Shown here in pieces: positions 1 through 8,354 of a DNA stretch of 21,083 bases. Under the pieces are notes generated by a model. The model was given only the letters and a program-made list of their open reading frames with translations. It ran no database searches and was not told the origin of the DNA. Position numbers and translations under genes: made by a program. Numbering within the stretch: the stretch's first letter is position 1; the number at the start of each line of letters is the position of its first letter. Source of the stretch: Gammaproteobacteria bacterium (GTDB taxonomy: Bacteria > Pseudomonadota > Gammaproteobacteria > DSM-16500); contig JABDEN010000026.1 of the NCBI GenBank assembly GCA_013287025.1, positions 1 to 21,083 on the forward strand, in the 5' to 3' direction.

Positions 1-179
1 ATACTGAAAATCGATTAGGTATTTCAGTCAATCAAACCACGAAAGACGGCAAATTTACATTACGTGAAGTGGAATGTTTAGCGGCTTGTGTAAAAGCGCC
101 TGTCGCGATGGTTGGCAAAAAATATTATGAAAATCTTACCCCCGAAAAAATTGATGCCATGATAGATGAGTTGGAGTAA
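1..179 (+). CDS. nuoE: NADH-quinone oxidoreductase subunit E (NuoE), 3' end only
   Basis: This is the C-terminal end of the 24-kDa thioredoxin-like subunit of complex I, which carries the [2Fe-2S] cluster N1a next to the NADH/FMN site of NuoF. The left window edge truncates it; the reading frame starts at base 3 and 58 codons are visible before TAA at 177-179. The visible part contains GKFTLREVECLAAC, which holds the second cysteine pair of the cluster (VEC-LAA-C), followed by the usual APVAMVGKKYYENLT ending. nuoF starts three bases after the stop, so the two genes are tightly coupled. Identification rests on this motif and the position directly before nuoF. Confidence 0.95.
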   Translation, partial: TENRLGISVNQTTKDGKFTLREVECLAACVKAPVAMVGKKYYENLTPEKIDAMIDELE

Positions 180-182
180 CGA

Positions 183-1448
183 ATGGCAAATGAAATTTGT
201 TTCCGCACATTGCATTTAGACAAACCTTGGACGCTTGATACCTATCGAAGCGCCGGGGGATATGTGCAATGGGAAAAAATTCTCAAAGAAAAAATAAATC
301 CTGCCCAATTAATTGATGCTTTAAAACTGTCGACCCTGCGTGGACGGGGCGGCGCTGGGTTTCCTACCGGTTTAAAATGGAGTTTTATTCGCCATGATCT
401 ACCCGGTCAAAAATACGTATTATGTAATGCCGATGAAGGCGAACCTGGTACCTGCAAAGACCGTGAAATTTTATTAATGAACCCGCACCAATTGATTGAA
501 GGAATGGCGATCGGTGGTTATACGATGGGTGCGACGGTCGGATATAACTACATTCGCGGCGAATTTTTTGAGCCTTATGAACGTTTTGCAGCGGCATTAA
601 AAGAAGCGAGAGAAGCCGGTTTTTTAGGCAAAAATATTTTCGGCAGCGGTATCGATTTTGATATTCACATACATCTGGGTGCAGGCGCTTATATTTGCGG
701 GGAAGAAACCGCAATGATGGAATCACTCGAAGGTAAAAAAGGGCTGCCTCGATTCAAACCGCCATTTCCTGCAGCGAAAGGTTTGTACGGTAAGCCCACT
801 ACCATTAATAATGTCGAAACATTTGCGTCAGTGCCTGTTATTTTAGAAAAAGGTGCGGAATGGTTTTTACAATTAGGCAAACCAAATAACGGCGGCTGCA
901 AAATTTTTAGCGTGACCGGACATGTGAATAAGCCCGGCAATTATGAAGTACCGCTCGGTACGCCTTTCAAGGATTTATTAGCGATGGCAGGTGGTGTTCG
1001 CAATGGCCATCGTTTAAAAGCGGTGATCCCTGGTGGAACGTCGATGCCAGTGTTATCCGCTGAAATCATGATGTCCCTCGACATGGATTTTGATGCGATT
1101 CAAAAAGCAGGGTCTGGTTTAGGATCAGGCGCTGTGATTGTGATGGATGAAACGGTTTGCATGGTACGCATGTTAGAGCGTATTTCAAAATTTTATATGG
1201 AAGAATCTTGTGGCCAATGCACGCCATGTCGTGAAGGTACAGGTTGGTTATTTCGTTTAGTGCATGACATTGAACACGGTAGGGGAACGATGGAAGATAT
1301 CGAAACCTTAAGACGCGCTGCAAAAAATATCGAAGGACGTACGATTTGTGCGTTTGGTGAAGCGGCTGCATGGCCGGTGGCTGGCATGCTGAAATATTTT
1401 TATGATGAGTTTGTTTATCATGTAGAGCATAAAAAATGTCCGATATAG
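183..1448 (+). CDS. nuoF: NADH-quinone oxidoreductase subunit F (NuoF), NADH- and FMN-binding
   Basis: NuoF is the 51-kDa peripheral-arm subunit that oxidises NADH, holds FMN and passes electrons to the [4Fe-4S] cluster N3. The 421 residues match the usual family length. The glycine-rich GRGGAGFPTG segment (residues 54-63) and the GAGAYICGEETA segment (about 167-178) form the nucleotide sites. Cluster N3 ligands are visible as CGQCTPC (C343, C346, C349) plus C389 in GRTICAFGE. The ATG at 183 has GGAG at 173-176, six bases upstream, inside the end of nuoE. The 3' end overlaps nuoG by 13 bases, consistent with translational coupling. No defects were seen. Confidence 0.98.
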   Translation: MANEICFRTLHLDKPWTLDTYRSAGGYVQWEKILKEKINPAQLIDALKLSTLRGRGGAGFPTGLKWSFIRHDLPGQKYVLCNADEGEPGTCKDREILLMNPHQLIEGMAIGGYTMGATVGYNYIRGEFFEPYERFAAALKEAREAGFLGKNIFGSGIDFDIHIHLGAGAYICGEETAMMESLEGKKGLPRFKPPFPAAKGLYGKPTTINNVETFASVPVILEKGAEWFLQLGKPNNGGCKIFSVTGHVNKPGNYEVPLGTPFKDLLAMAGGVRNGHRLKAVIPGGTSMPVLSAEIMMSLDMDFDAIQKAGSGLGSGAVIVMDETVCMVRMLERISKFYMEESCGQCTPCREGTGWLFRLVHDIEHGRGTMEDIETLRRAAKNIEGRTICAFGEAAAWPVAGMLKYFYDEFVYHVEHKKCPI

Positions 1449-3658
1449 AAATCGAAATTGACGGAAAGCCGTTTAAGGCGAAGCCGAACACCATGGTCAT
1501 CCAAGTTGCGGATGAAGCGGGAATCTATATCCCACGTTTTTGTTATCATAAACATTTGACGGTGGCGGCAAATTGTCGAATGTGTTTGGTCGAAGTCGAA
1601 AAATCACCGAAAGCCCTTCCCGCGTGCGCAACGCCCGTTGCACCAGGCATGAAAGTTTTTACACGCTCATCCAAAGCGTTAGCCGCGCAAAAAGCCGTGA
1701 TGGAATTTTTACTCATTAATCATCCTTTAGATTGCCCCATCTGCGATCAAGGTGGCGAATGTGAGCTACAAGATTTAAGTATGGGTTATGGTTCACCCGA
1801 TTCTTATTACAATCAGCCAAAACGTTCCGTCAAAGATCAAAACATCGGTCCCTTAGTTGCAACCGATATGACGCGTTGCATTCAGTGTACGCGGTGCGTG
1901 CGTTTCGGTGATGAAATTGCAGGTTTACGAGAATTAGGCGCAGTGAATCGCGGCGAACACATGGAAATTAGCACGTATGTGTCGCATGCGCTGCATTCCG
2001 AAGTGTCAGGCAATATCATTGATATTTGTCCTGTTGGTGCGTTGACTTCGAAGCCCTTTCGTTTTCGCGCACGCGCGTGGGAACTCGAACAATTTCCTTC
2101 GATTGCAGCGCATGATTGTGTCGGCGCAAATATTTATGTACATACACGTCGTGGCACGGTGATGCGTGTCGTGCCACGTGAAAATCAATCCATTAACGAA
2201 ACCTGGATTTCCGATCGCGATCGTTTTAGCTATGAAGGTTTATATCACGCAGATCGCATCACGCAACCGATGTATCGGGAAGGTGATAAGTGGCATGTGA
2301 CGAGTTGGGAAAAAGCGTTAAGCATGGCGGCTTTCGGATTAAAAAATGCGGGCGCGGATATTGGTGCACTCATTTCCCCCAATGCAACGTTAGAAGAATG
2401 TTATTTATTACAAAAATTAATTCGCGAATTGGGCAGTGAAAATATCGACTATCGTTTGAGACAGGCGGATTTTGGTGGTGAGAATGTAATGTGCGTTTCT
2501 CGTCGTCCCGCGACTTGTTCGCGGGATCCAGACTTCTTCAACGACTTAGAAAACGCCCCGCACATTATTTTAATTGGTTCAAATATTACAAAAGAACAAC
2601 CCAATATTGGTTTACGTATTCGAAAAGCCACGAAAAAAGGCGCGAAGGTCACTGTCATCAATATGATGGACTATCATTTTCATTTTCCCGTAGCCGAGAA
2701 AAAAGTGGTGGCGCCACATCTTTTGCTCGATGCATTGAAAGGTATTGAATCCGAACCCAATACGCATATTTTATTAGGTGCAGGTGCATTAAATCATCCT
2801 CAAGCATCAGACATTAAAGCAATGGTTGCGAAATTACCCGGAAAAGTGACTTATCTTACTGAAGGTGCCAATGCGAATGGTGCAATCTTGGCAGGCGCAG
2901 TCCCTGGTGAAAAAGGGTTGCATGCACGCGCGATGTTACAAGAAAAACAAGAGGCTTTCGTGTTATTCAACGTCGAGCCGGATCTTGACTGCGGCAATCC
3001 CGCAGCCGCGATTGAAGCGTTAAATGCCGCAAAGTTTGTGCTTTCCTTATCGATTTTCAAAAATCCTGTTTTAGAACAATATGCCAATGTCATTCTACCG
3101 ATTACACCTTTCACAGAAAGTGGCGGTACTTTTGTCAATGTGACGGGAGAAAAGCAAACCTTTGCAGGCGTCGCAAAACCTTACGGCGAATCTCGCCCCG
3201 GTTGGAAAGTGTTACGCGTATTGGGGAATTTCTTGGAGTTGGATGGGTATGGGTTTGAGTCGGTGGATGAGGTGTTGTTGTCAGTGCCGTCGTCCCGCGA
3301 CTGGGTTGCAGGACCCAGTGGGTCTTCGACAAATCAGAGTGGTACCCAACTCTCCCGCATCGGCGACATCCCAATGTACTCAATGGATAGCTTAGTCCGA
3401 CGGTCAGCGCCATTGCAGGCGACGCAACAAATTATTGACGGTGATGTGTCAGCGGCACGTTTAAACTCCGACACTGCAAAACGACTTCACATTCACGAAG
3501 CGGACATGGTCATTGTCAAACAAGGCGAAAGTAAAATCGGATTAACGGTGATGTTTGACGCACGCGTTCCCGTTGATGCAGTTTATATTCCGGGCGGAAT
3601 TCCGGAGACGAGCGGGTTGAGTGAGTTATTTGGCGCAGTGGAAGTGATTCCGGCATGA
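1436..3658 (+). CDS. nuoG: NADH-quinone oxidoreductase subunit G (NuoG), carrying two repeat-derived insertions
   Basis: NuoG is the large iron-sulfur subunit that carries electrons from NuoF towards NuoI. The N-terminal ferredoxin domain has C36, C47, C50 and C64 (2Fe-2S). H96, C100, C103 and C109 form the His-ligated cluster, and C148, C151, C154 with C198 in DICPVGAL form a [4Fe-4S] site. Only one cysteine (HDCVGAN) is present where E. coli has the extra N7 cluster, so N7 is absent, as in many proteobacteria. The rest is a molybdopterin-oxidoreductase-like domain without catalytic function in this family. At 740 residues the length is normal for non-enteric NuoG. Residues about 356-366 and 618-628 are encoded by copies of a dyad repeat that also occurs between genes of this operon; see those entries. 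The start overlaps the nuoF end. Confidence 0.97.
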   Translation: MSDIEIEIDGKPFKAKPNTMVIQVADEAGIYIPRFCYHKHLTVAANCRMCLVEVEKSPKALPACATPVAPGMKVFTRSSKALAAQKAVMEFLLINHPLDCPICDQGGECELQDLSMGYGSPDSYYNQPKRSVKDQNIGPLVATDMTRCIQCTRCVRFGDEIAGLRELGAVNRGEHMEISTYVSHALHSEVSGNIIDICPVGALTSKPFRFRARAWELEQFPSIAAHDCVGANIYVHTRRGTVMRVVPRENQSINETWISDRDRFSYEGLYHADRITQPMYREGDKWHVTSWEKALSMAAFGLKNAGADIGALISPNATLEECYLLQKLIRELGSENIDYRLRQADFGGENVMCVSRRPATCSRDPDFFNDLENAPHIILIGSNITKEQPNIGLRIRKATKKGAKVTVINMMDYHFHFPVAEKKVVAPHLLLDALKGIESEPNTHILLGAGALNHPQASDIKAMVAKLPGKVTYLTEGANANGAILAGAVPGEKGLHARAMLQEKQEAFVLFNVEPDLDCGNPAAAIEALNAAKFVLSLSIFKNPVLEQYANVILPITPFTESGGTFVNVTGEKQTFAGVAKPYGESRPGWKVLRVLGNFLELDGYGFESVDEVLLSVPSSRDWVAGPSGSSTNQSGTQLSRIGDIPMYSMDSLVRRSAPLQATQQIIDGDVSAARLNSDTAKRLHIHEADMVIVKQGESKIGLTVMFDARVPVDAVYIPGGIPETSGLSELFGAVEVIPA
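2501..2532 (+). repeat. Family A dyad repeat, half copy inside nuoG
   Basis: These 32 bases match the left arm of the full palindromes at 3671-3739 and 9897-9980, except for two or three substitutions. The core is CCCGCGA-CTTGT-TCGCGGG, a perfect 7-bp stem with a 5-base loop. The intergenic copies have CCCGCGG-CTTGT-CCGCGGG, so the two differences fall on paired positions and the stem is kept. The copy is read in frame as RRPATCSRDPD in NuoG. Only the half element is present; the right arm is missing. Confidence 0.9.
3288..3324 (+). repeat. Family A dyad repeat, diverged half copy inside nuoG
   Basis: Bases 3288-3319 align without gaps to the copy at 2501-2532 with six mismatches; the first 15 bases are identical. 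The original stem is broken, but a different perfect 7-bp stem is present: ACTGGGT (3300-3306), loop TGCAGG, ACCCAGT (3313-3319), followed by GACCC-AGT-GGGTC (3312-3324). It is translated in a different frame from the first copy, giving PSSRDWVAGPS in NuoG, just before the conserved IGDIPMYSMDSLVRRS segment. Homology to family A is likely but less certain than for the first copy. Confidence 0.75.
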
Positions 3659-3670
3659 CAAAACAAAACC

Positions 3671-3739
3671 CGTCGTCCCGCGGCTTGTCCGCGGGATCCA
3701 GAGCGACTTTGCGGGTCGCGGACAAGCCGCGGGACGACG
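3671..3739. repeat. Family A dyad repeat between nuoG and nuoH
   Basis: This is a 69-base element with perfect 23-base inverted arms (3671-3693 and 3717-3739) around a 23-base centre. Each arm holds its own nested hairpin, CCCGCGG-CTTGT-CCGCGGG. It nearly fills the 109-base gap between nuoG and nuoH and would form a strong hairpin in the operon transcript. No T-tract follows it, so it does not look like a simple terminator. The same arms recur at 9897-9980 and, as half copies, inside nuoG. Confidence 0.93.
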
Positions 3740-3767
3740 AATTAAACAGAGGCAGAAAAGAGTATAG

Positions 3768-4790
3768 ATGGAAGCACTATTTGTTGTAGGTGAAATAGTT
3801 TTAAAAATTGTCGCAATCATCTTAGTATTGTTGCTGATGGTGGCGTACATTACTTTTTTAGAACGCAAAATTTTAGGCTATATCCAATCTCGTATTGGCC
3901 CCAATCGCGTGGGTCCGCGTGGTTTATTACAACCGATTGCAGACATTATAAAATTACTATGTAAAGAAATTATTATTCCGACCGCTTCGAATCGTTATCT
4001 ATTTGTCATTGCACCAATTATTAGTTTAGGAACGTCTCTTGCCGCATGGGCGGTGATCCCATTTGATCGTACCGCTGTGCTTGCGGATATTAATGCAGGT
4101 GTTTTATACATTTTAGCGTTGTCATCATTAGGGGTGTACGGGATTTTAATTGCAGGATGGGCGTCGAATTCCAAATATGCAATGTTTGGTGCATTGCGAG
4201 CCGCAGCACAATCGATTTCCTACGAAATTTGTATGGGATTTGCTTTAGTCGGCGTGATGATGGCGGCGGGTTCTCTAAATTTACAAGCTATAGTGCATGC
4301 ACAAAACGGCGGGATCTTGCATTGGTATTGGTTGCCATTGCTACCACTTTTTTTGGTGTACTGGATTTCGGGGGTTGCTGAAACGAATCGTTTGCCTTTC
4401 GATGTCGCGGAAGGGGAATCTGAACTCGTAGCCGGTTTCCACGTTGAATATTCAGGCACCGTATTTGCATTGTTTTTCTTGGCAGAATACGCCAACATGG
4501 TACTGATTTCTGTTTTAGTATCGGTATTATTTTTAGGTGGCTGGTTGTCACCTTTCCAAGGCATTCCTTATCTCGAAACATTTTTCGAATTTGTCCCTGG
4601 TATTTTTTGGTTACTTTTTAAATTAAGTTTCTTCTTATTTTTATATATTTGGGTGAGAGGTACATTTCCACGTTATCGCTACGATCAAATCATGCGTCTC
4701 GGCTGGAAAATATTACTGCCGGTCACCATTGTGTGGATCATTGTGATTGCATTTGCGGTTAAATTTAACATAGGTCCGTGGTTTGTATGA
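3768..4790 (+). CDS. nuoH: NADH-quinone oxidoreductase subunit H (NuoH)
   Basis: NuoH is the membrane subunit that forms much of the quinone-binding chamber and links the peripheral arm to the proton-pumping arm. The 340 residues form a multi-helix inner-membrane protein. Family hallmarks are the first-loop [20 protein letters not shown] and the acidic loop [20 protein letters not shown], which are quinone-site and coupling regions in the family. The ATG at 3768 follows a purine-rich AGAGG/AAAAGAG stretch. The 3' end overlaps nuoI by four bases (ATGA), a coupled arrangement. A family A palindrome lies just upstream. Confidence 0.97.
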   Translation: MEALFVVGEIVLKIVAIILVLLLMVAYITFLERKILGYIQSRIGPNRVGPRGLLQPIADIIKLLCKEIIIPTASNRYLFVIAPIISLGTSLAAWAVIPFDRTAVLADINAGVLYILALSSLGVYGILIAGWASNSKYAMFGALRAAAQSISYEICMGFALVGVMMAAGSLNLQAIVHAQNGGILHWYWLPLLPLFLVYWISGVAETNRLPFDVAEGESELVAGFHVEYSGTVFALFFLAEYANMVLISVLVSVLFLGGWLSPFQGIPYLETFFEFVPGIFWLLFKLSFFLFLYIWVRGTFPRYRYDQIMRLGWKILLPVTIVWIIVIAFAVKFNIGPWFV

Positions 4791-5278
4791 TAAAACGATT
4801 ACTGTATTATATTAAAAGCTTTTCCTTGTGGGATTTACTAATGGGTTTAAAACTCACGGGGCGATATATTTTTGTCGGAAAAGTCACCATACAGTATCCG
4901 GAAGAAAAAACACCGACTTCTCCGCGTTTTCGAGGTATTCATGCCCAACGTCGTTATCCGAATGGAGAAGAACGATGCATCGCATGCAAACTATGCGAAG
5001 CGGTTTGTCCCGCCCTTGCGATTACCATTGAGTCAGAACCGCGCGAAGATGGTTCTCGCCGCACGACTTTATATGAAATTGATTTGTTTAAATGTGTGTA
5101 TTGTGGTTTTTGTGAAGAATCATGCCCCGTCGATGCGATCGTTTTAACGCGCTTTGGTGATTATCATATAGAAAATCGCGGGGAAAATATTTTGACGAAA
5201 GAAAAATTACTCGCATTGGGTGATAAGTACGAAAAGGTTATTGCGCATGATCGGGCGGAGGATGCGAAGTATAGATAA
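4787..5278 (+). CDS. nuoI: NADH-quinone oxidoreductase subunit I (NuoI), 2x[4Fe-4S]
   Basis: NuoI is the ferredoxin-like subunit carrying clusters N6a and N6b, which deliver electrons towards N2 and quinone. The two CxxCxxCxxxC motifs are C64, C67, C70, C74 ([12 protein letters not shown]) and C103, C106, C109, C113 ([12 protein letters not shown]). I chose the ATG at 4787, which overlaps the nuoH stop as ATGA and gives 163 residues, the normal length. An in-frame GTG at 4778 would add only three residues and has no better ribosome site. The protein lies on the cytoplasmic side, bound to NuoH. A family B palindrome follows in the gap before nuoJ. Confidence 0.97.
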   Translation: MIKRLLYYIKSFSLWDLLMGLKLTGRYIFVGKVTIQYPEEKTPTSPRFRGIHAQRRYPNGEERCIACKLCEAVCPALAITIESEPREDGSRRTTLYEIDLFKCVYCGFCEESCPVDAIVLTRFGDYHIENRGENILTKEKLLALGDKYEKVIAHDRAEDAKYR

Positions 5279-5307
5279 TTTTGTACTTCAGCATGTACTT
5301 AATAGTA

Positions 5308-5395
5308 CTGTCATGCCAGCATGCTTTTAGCTGGCATCCAAGCGGCTTCGCTAAATGCCGACTGGATGCCAGCTAAAAGCATGCTGGCATGACAG
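5308..5395. repeat. Family B dyad repeat between nuoI and nuoJ
   Basis: An 88-base element has perfect 33-base inverted arms (5308-5340 and 5363-5395); the outer end reads CTGTCATGCCAGCATGC. The 22-base centre contains a further small stem, CGGC (5343-5346) with GCCG (5357-5360). The sequence is unrelated to family A except for a TGTCAT/ATGACA outer end of a kind common in dispersed repeats. A related, less perfect copy lies at 18751-18834. It occupies most of the 166-base gap between nuoI and nuoJ and would fold strongly in the operon mRNA. Confidence 0.93.
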
Positions 5396-5444
5396 AAAAG
5401 TGCAGAGTGGATGGGGGGTCTAGTGGAGTTTATAGGTATTAAAA

Positions 5445-6071
5445 ATGACATACATTGAACTAATATTTTACGCATTCGCAACCGTCGCGGTTTTATCCGG
5501 CATTATGGTTGTCGCATCCAGCAACCCCGTTCGGGGGGTGCCGGCGCTCGTCCTGACTTTTTTTGCGATGGGCGGAATCTGGATGTTATTACAAGCTGAG
5601 TTTTTGGCTTTAATCCTCGTATTAGTTTATGTTGGTGCGGTCATGACTTTATTTTTATTCGTGGTCATGATGTTACGAGTAGACTCGATTGGTCTCCGTG
5701 AAGGTTTCGTTAAATATCTCCCATTCGCTTTACTGGTCGTTTTTTTAGTCATGGGATTATCGATCATCGCGCTCGATCCGAAACATTTTGGCCCCGACAT
5801 GATCCCCATTCCAACCTTAAAACCTGAGAACTACAGCAACACGGGTACCTTAGGTATGTTGCTTTATACCGACTATGCTTACCCATTTATCATTTCAGGC
5901 GTGATGTTATTAGCCGCGATCATTGCAGCGATTAGTCTTTCGCATCGCAAACCCAAAGATCGAAAAGTGCAACATCCAAGCCAACAAGTGGCCATTAATC
6001 CCAAAGACAGAATACGTGTGTTATCCATCCCTTCTGAAAAGAAAATACGACCGAACGGAGCGAAGGAATAG
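5445..6071 (+). CDS. nuoJ: NADH-quinone oxidoreductase subunit J (NuoJ)
   Basis: NuoJ is a small membrane-arm subunit next to NuoK and NuoH whose helix movements are linked to proton pumping. The 208 residues contain about five hydrophobic helices. The family signature around the third helix is visible as [20 protein letters not shown], with the following FVVMMLRVD. The C-terminus is a charged cytoplasmic tail ([10 protein letters not shown] onward), making the protein slightly longer than E. coli NuoJ. The start at 5445 is preceded by only a weak ribosome site (AGG at 5434-5436), unlike its neighbours. nuoK begins two bases after the stop. Confidence 0.95.
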   Translation: MTYIELIFYAFATVAVLSGIMVVASSNPVRGVPALVLTFFAMGGIWMLLQAEFLALILVLVYVGAVMTLFLFVVMMLRVDSIGLREGFVKYLPFALLVVFLVMGLSIIALDPKHFGPDMIPIPTLKPENYSNTGTLGMLLYTDYAYPFIISGVMLLAAIIAAISLSHRKPKDRKVQHPSQQVAINPKDRIRVLSIPSEKKIRPNGAKE

Positions 6072-6073
6072 AT

Positions 6074-6379
6074 ATGCTTTCTTTATCACATTTTTTAATT
6101 TTAGCCGCCATATTATTTGGCATTGGTATTGCGGGTATTATTATCAATCGCAAAAATATTATCGTATTACTCATGTCGGTTGAGTTGATGTTGTTGGCGG
6201 TGAATACTAACTTTATTGCGTTTAGTTATTTTTTGAATAACGCAACGGGGCAAATTTTTGTATTTTTTATTTTAACGGTCGCAGCGGCAGAAGCTGCGAT
6301 TGGTCTTGCGATTTTAATGGTATTATTCAGACGAAAGAATACGATTGAAATTGAAAAATTAGATACATTAAAAGGATAA
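6074..6379 (+). CDS. nuoK: NADH-quinone oxidoreductase subunit K (NuoK)
   Basis: NuoK is an MrpC-like antiporter-type subunit of the membrane arm, with three transmembrane helices. Its 101 residues match the family size. The two membrane glutamates known to matter for coupling are present as E37 ([11 protein letters not shown]) and E73 ([11 protein letters not shown]). An AAGGA ribosome site lies at 6063-6067 inside the end of nuoJ. The stop is followed by a three-base gap to nuoL, so J, K and L are tightly packed. Confidence 0.97.
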   Translation: MLSLSHFLILAAILFGIGIAGIIINRKNIIVLLMSVELMLLAVNTNFIAFSYFLNNATGQIFVFFILTVAAAEAAIGLAILMVLFRRKNTIEIEKLDTLKG

Positions 6380-6382
6380 AAC

Positions 6383-8353
6383 GTGGAAAATCAGCTTTTC
6401 ATGATGACTGCACTTGTGATTTTACTGCCGCTCTTCGGATCCTTGATTGCAGGTCTCATTGGTAAAAAAATTGGTTCATTCGCAACATCGTGGGTGACGA
6501 TTGCATTAGTTGCAGTCTCTTTTTTGATTTCGACTTATTTATTTTATTTGATGGTTTTCTTAAATCATCCCACGGTAGAAGTGACTTATTATGCCTGGAT
6601 TACCAGTGGTTTATTTAAATTTGATATCGCCGTTTTACTCGATCGATTGAGTGCCACCATGATTTTTATCGTGACTTTTGTGTCACTCATGGTGCACGTA
6701 TACACGGTCGGTTATATGGAAAAAGATCCAGGATATGAACGTTTTTTTAGTTATGTATCGCTGTTTACTTTTGCCATGTTAGTGTTGGTGTTAGCCAATA
6801 ACTTTTTATTACTATTTTTTGGTTGGGAGGGCGTGGGTTTAGTATCTTACCTTCTCATCGGTTTTTGGTTTAAACGCGAATCAGCGATTTTTGGAAGCTT
6901 GAAAGCATTTTTAGTGAATCGTGTCAGTGACGTCGGATTTATATTGGCGATTGCGGGCGTGTTAACTTATTTTAATTCGCTAAATTACTTAGAAGTTTTT
7001 CAGCATGTACCAGATATTTTTGGTCAATCTATCCATGTATTTCCCGGTATGGAATCTCCGGCGATTACGGTAATTTGTATTTTATTATTTTTTGGCGCTA
7101 TGGGAAAATCAGCGCAAGTGCCACTCCATGTGTGGTTACCTGAATCGATGGAAGGTCCAACGCCTATTTCTGCGTTGATTCATGCGGCAACCATGGTGAC
7201 CGCAGGGATTTACATGGTGGCGCGCATGTCTCCGTTGTTTGAATATTCCCCCATTACCTTAAGTTTTATCGTGACGATTGGTGCGATCACGGCGTTTTTT
7301 ATGGGAATTTTAGCTATTTCACATTTTGATATTAAACGCGTGATTGCTTATTCCACGTTATCGCAATTGGGTTACATGACTGTTGCATTGGGGATTTCGG
7401 CTTTTGATGCGGCCATTTTTCATTTAGTGACACATGCATTTTTCAAAGCATTACTTTTCTTGGCGGCAGGTTCTGTGATCGTGGGACTTCATCACGAGCA
7501 AGATATGCGAAGAATGGGCGGGCTTGCCACGAAGATGCCGGTTACCTATATTACTTTTGTCATTGGTGCACTTGCGCTGTCGGCCATTCCACCTTTTGCG
7601 GGTTTTTATTCAAAAGATGCGATTATTGAAGCCACCGCTTTATCAACTATTCCGGGAATTGCGTTTGCAAAGTTTTGTGTTGAAGCAGGGGCTTTTATTA
7701 CACCGTTATATATTTTCCGCGTCATATTTTTGACTTTTCATGGCAAATTCCGCGGCGATACTACACATCCTGTACATGAATCTCCGTGGGTTATTTTGGT
7801 CCCGCTCATTCTGCTTGCCATTCCAAGTATTATTGCGGGTGGATTATTGATTGGACCAATGTTATTTTCGACTCCCGATCTTTTAGGAAACGCTATTTTC
7901 ATTTTGCCGCAATATAATGTATTGCAAGAACTTAGCAAAGAGTTTCATGGTGCGGTCGATATGGCTTTTCATGCGCCGTTGACGCTTACTTTTTGGTTGG
8001 CAATCGCTGGCATTGCGACAGCGTGGTTTTTTAATTTGAAAAAACCAGAATATGCAGAAAGTTTAAAAAAACGTTTTGCATTTCTCTATTGGATCATGGT
8101 GAAAAAATATGGTTTTGATGATTTTAACCAACGCGTTTTTGTGCATGGCACTCGAAAATTAGGTAATTTTTTCTATGTTTTTGTAGATCTTAAAATGATT
8201 GATGGTATTTTTGTGAATGGTTCCGGTAGATTGATTCGCTGGTTTTCTCTGTTCGCAAGACAAATGCAGACGGGTTATGTATATCATTACGCATTAGTAA
8301 TGATAATTGGACTCGCAGTTTTTCTAGGTTGGTTTATGCTGGGAATGAAGTAG
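6383..8353 (+). CDS. nuoL: NADH-quinone oxidoreductase subunit L (NuoL)
   Basis: NuoL is the most distal antiporter-like proton-pumping subunit, with the long lateral helix along the membrane arm. The 656 residues are of normal length. The helix-5 glutamate is E149 in GWEGVGLVSYLLIGFW, and the central AAMTVTAG-type region appears as LIHAATMVTAGIYMVAR. The start is GTG at 6383 rather than ATG: AAAGGA (6371-6376) lies six bases upstream and overlaps the nuoK stop. In-frame ATGs at 6401 and 6404 are possible alternatives that would remove six or seven residues. The stop is one base from nuoM. Confidence 0.97.
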   Translation: MENQLFMMTALVILLPLFGSLIAGLIGKKIGSFATSWVTIALVAVSFLISTYLFYLMVFLNHPTVEVTYYAWITSGLFKFDIAVLLDRLSATMIFIVTFVSLMVHVYTVGYMEKDPGYERFFSYVSLFTFAMLVLVLANNFLLLFFGWEGVGLVSYLLIGFWFKRESAIFGSLKAFLVNRVSDVGFILAIAGVLTYFNSLNYLEVFQHVPDIFGQSIHVFPGMESPAITVICILLFFGAMGKSAQVPLHVWLPESMEGPTPISALIHAATMVTAGIYMVARMSPLFEYSPITLSFIVTIGAITAFFMGILAISHFDIKRVIAYSTLSQLGYMTVALGISAFDAAIFHLVTHAFFKALLFLAAGSVIVGLHHEQDMRRMGGLATKMPVTYITFVIGALALSAIPPFAGFYSKDAIIEATALSTIPGIAFAKFCVEAGAFITPLYIFRVIFLTFHGKFRGDTTHPVHESPWVILVPLILLAIPSIIAGGLLIGPMLFSTPDLLGNAIFILPQYNVLQELSKEFHGAVDMAFHAPLTLTFWLAIAGIATAWFFNLKKPEYAESLKKRFAFLYWIMVKKYGFDDFNQRVFVHGTRKLGNFFYVFVDLKMIDGIFVNGSGRLIRWFSLFARQMQTGYVYHYALVMIIGLAVFLGWFMLGMK

Positions 8354-8354
8354 T

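Noticed and set aside
3162..3413. Open frames on both strands across the 3' part of nuoG
   Set aside because: They lie wholly inside nuoG, show no family motifs or ribosome sites, and partly arise from the GC-rich repeat copy, which lacks stops on both strands.
3671..3739. Rho-independent terminator splitting the nuo operon after nuoG
   Set aside because: The dyad has no T-tract, recurs as a dispersed repeat also within coding sequence, and the downstream nuo genes have no obvious new promoter.
4778..4786. GTG at 4778 as the nuoI start
   Set aside because: The ATG at 4787 forms the usual ATGA overlap with nuoH and gives the normal NuoI N-terminus; the GTG adds only three residues.
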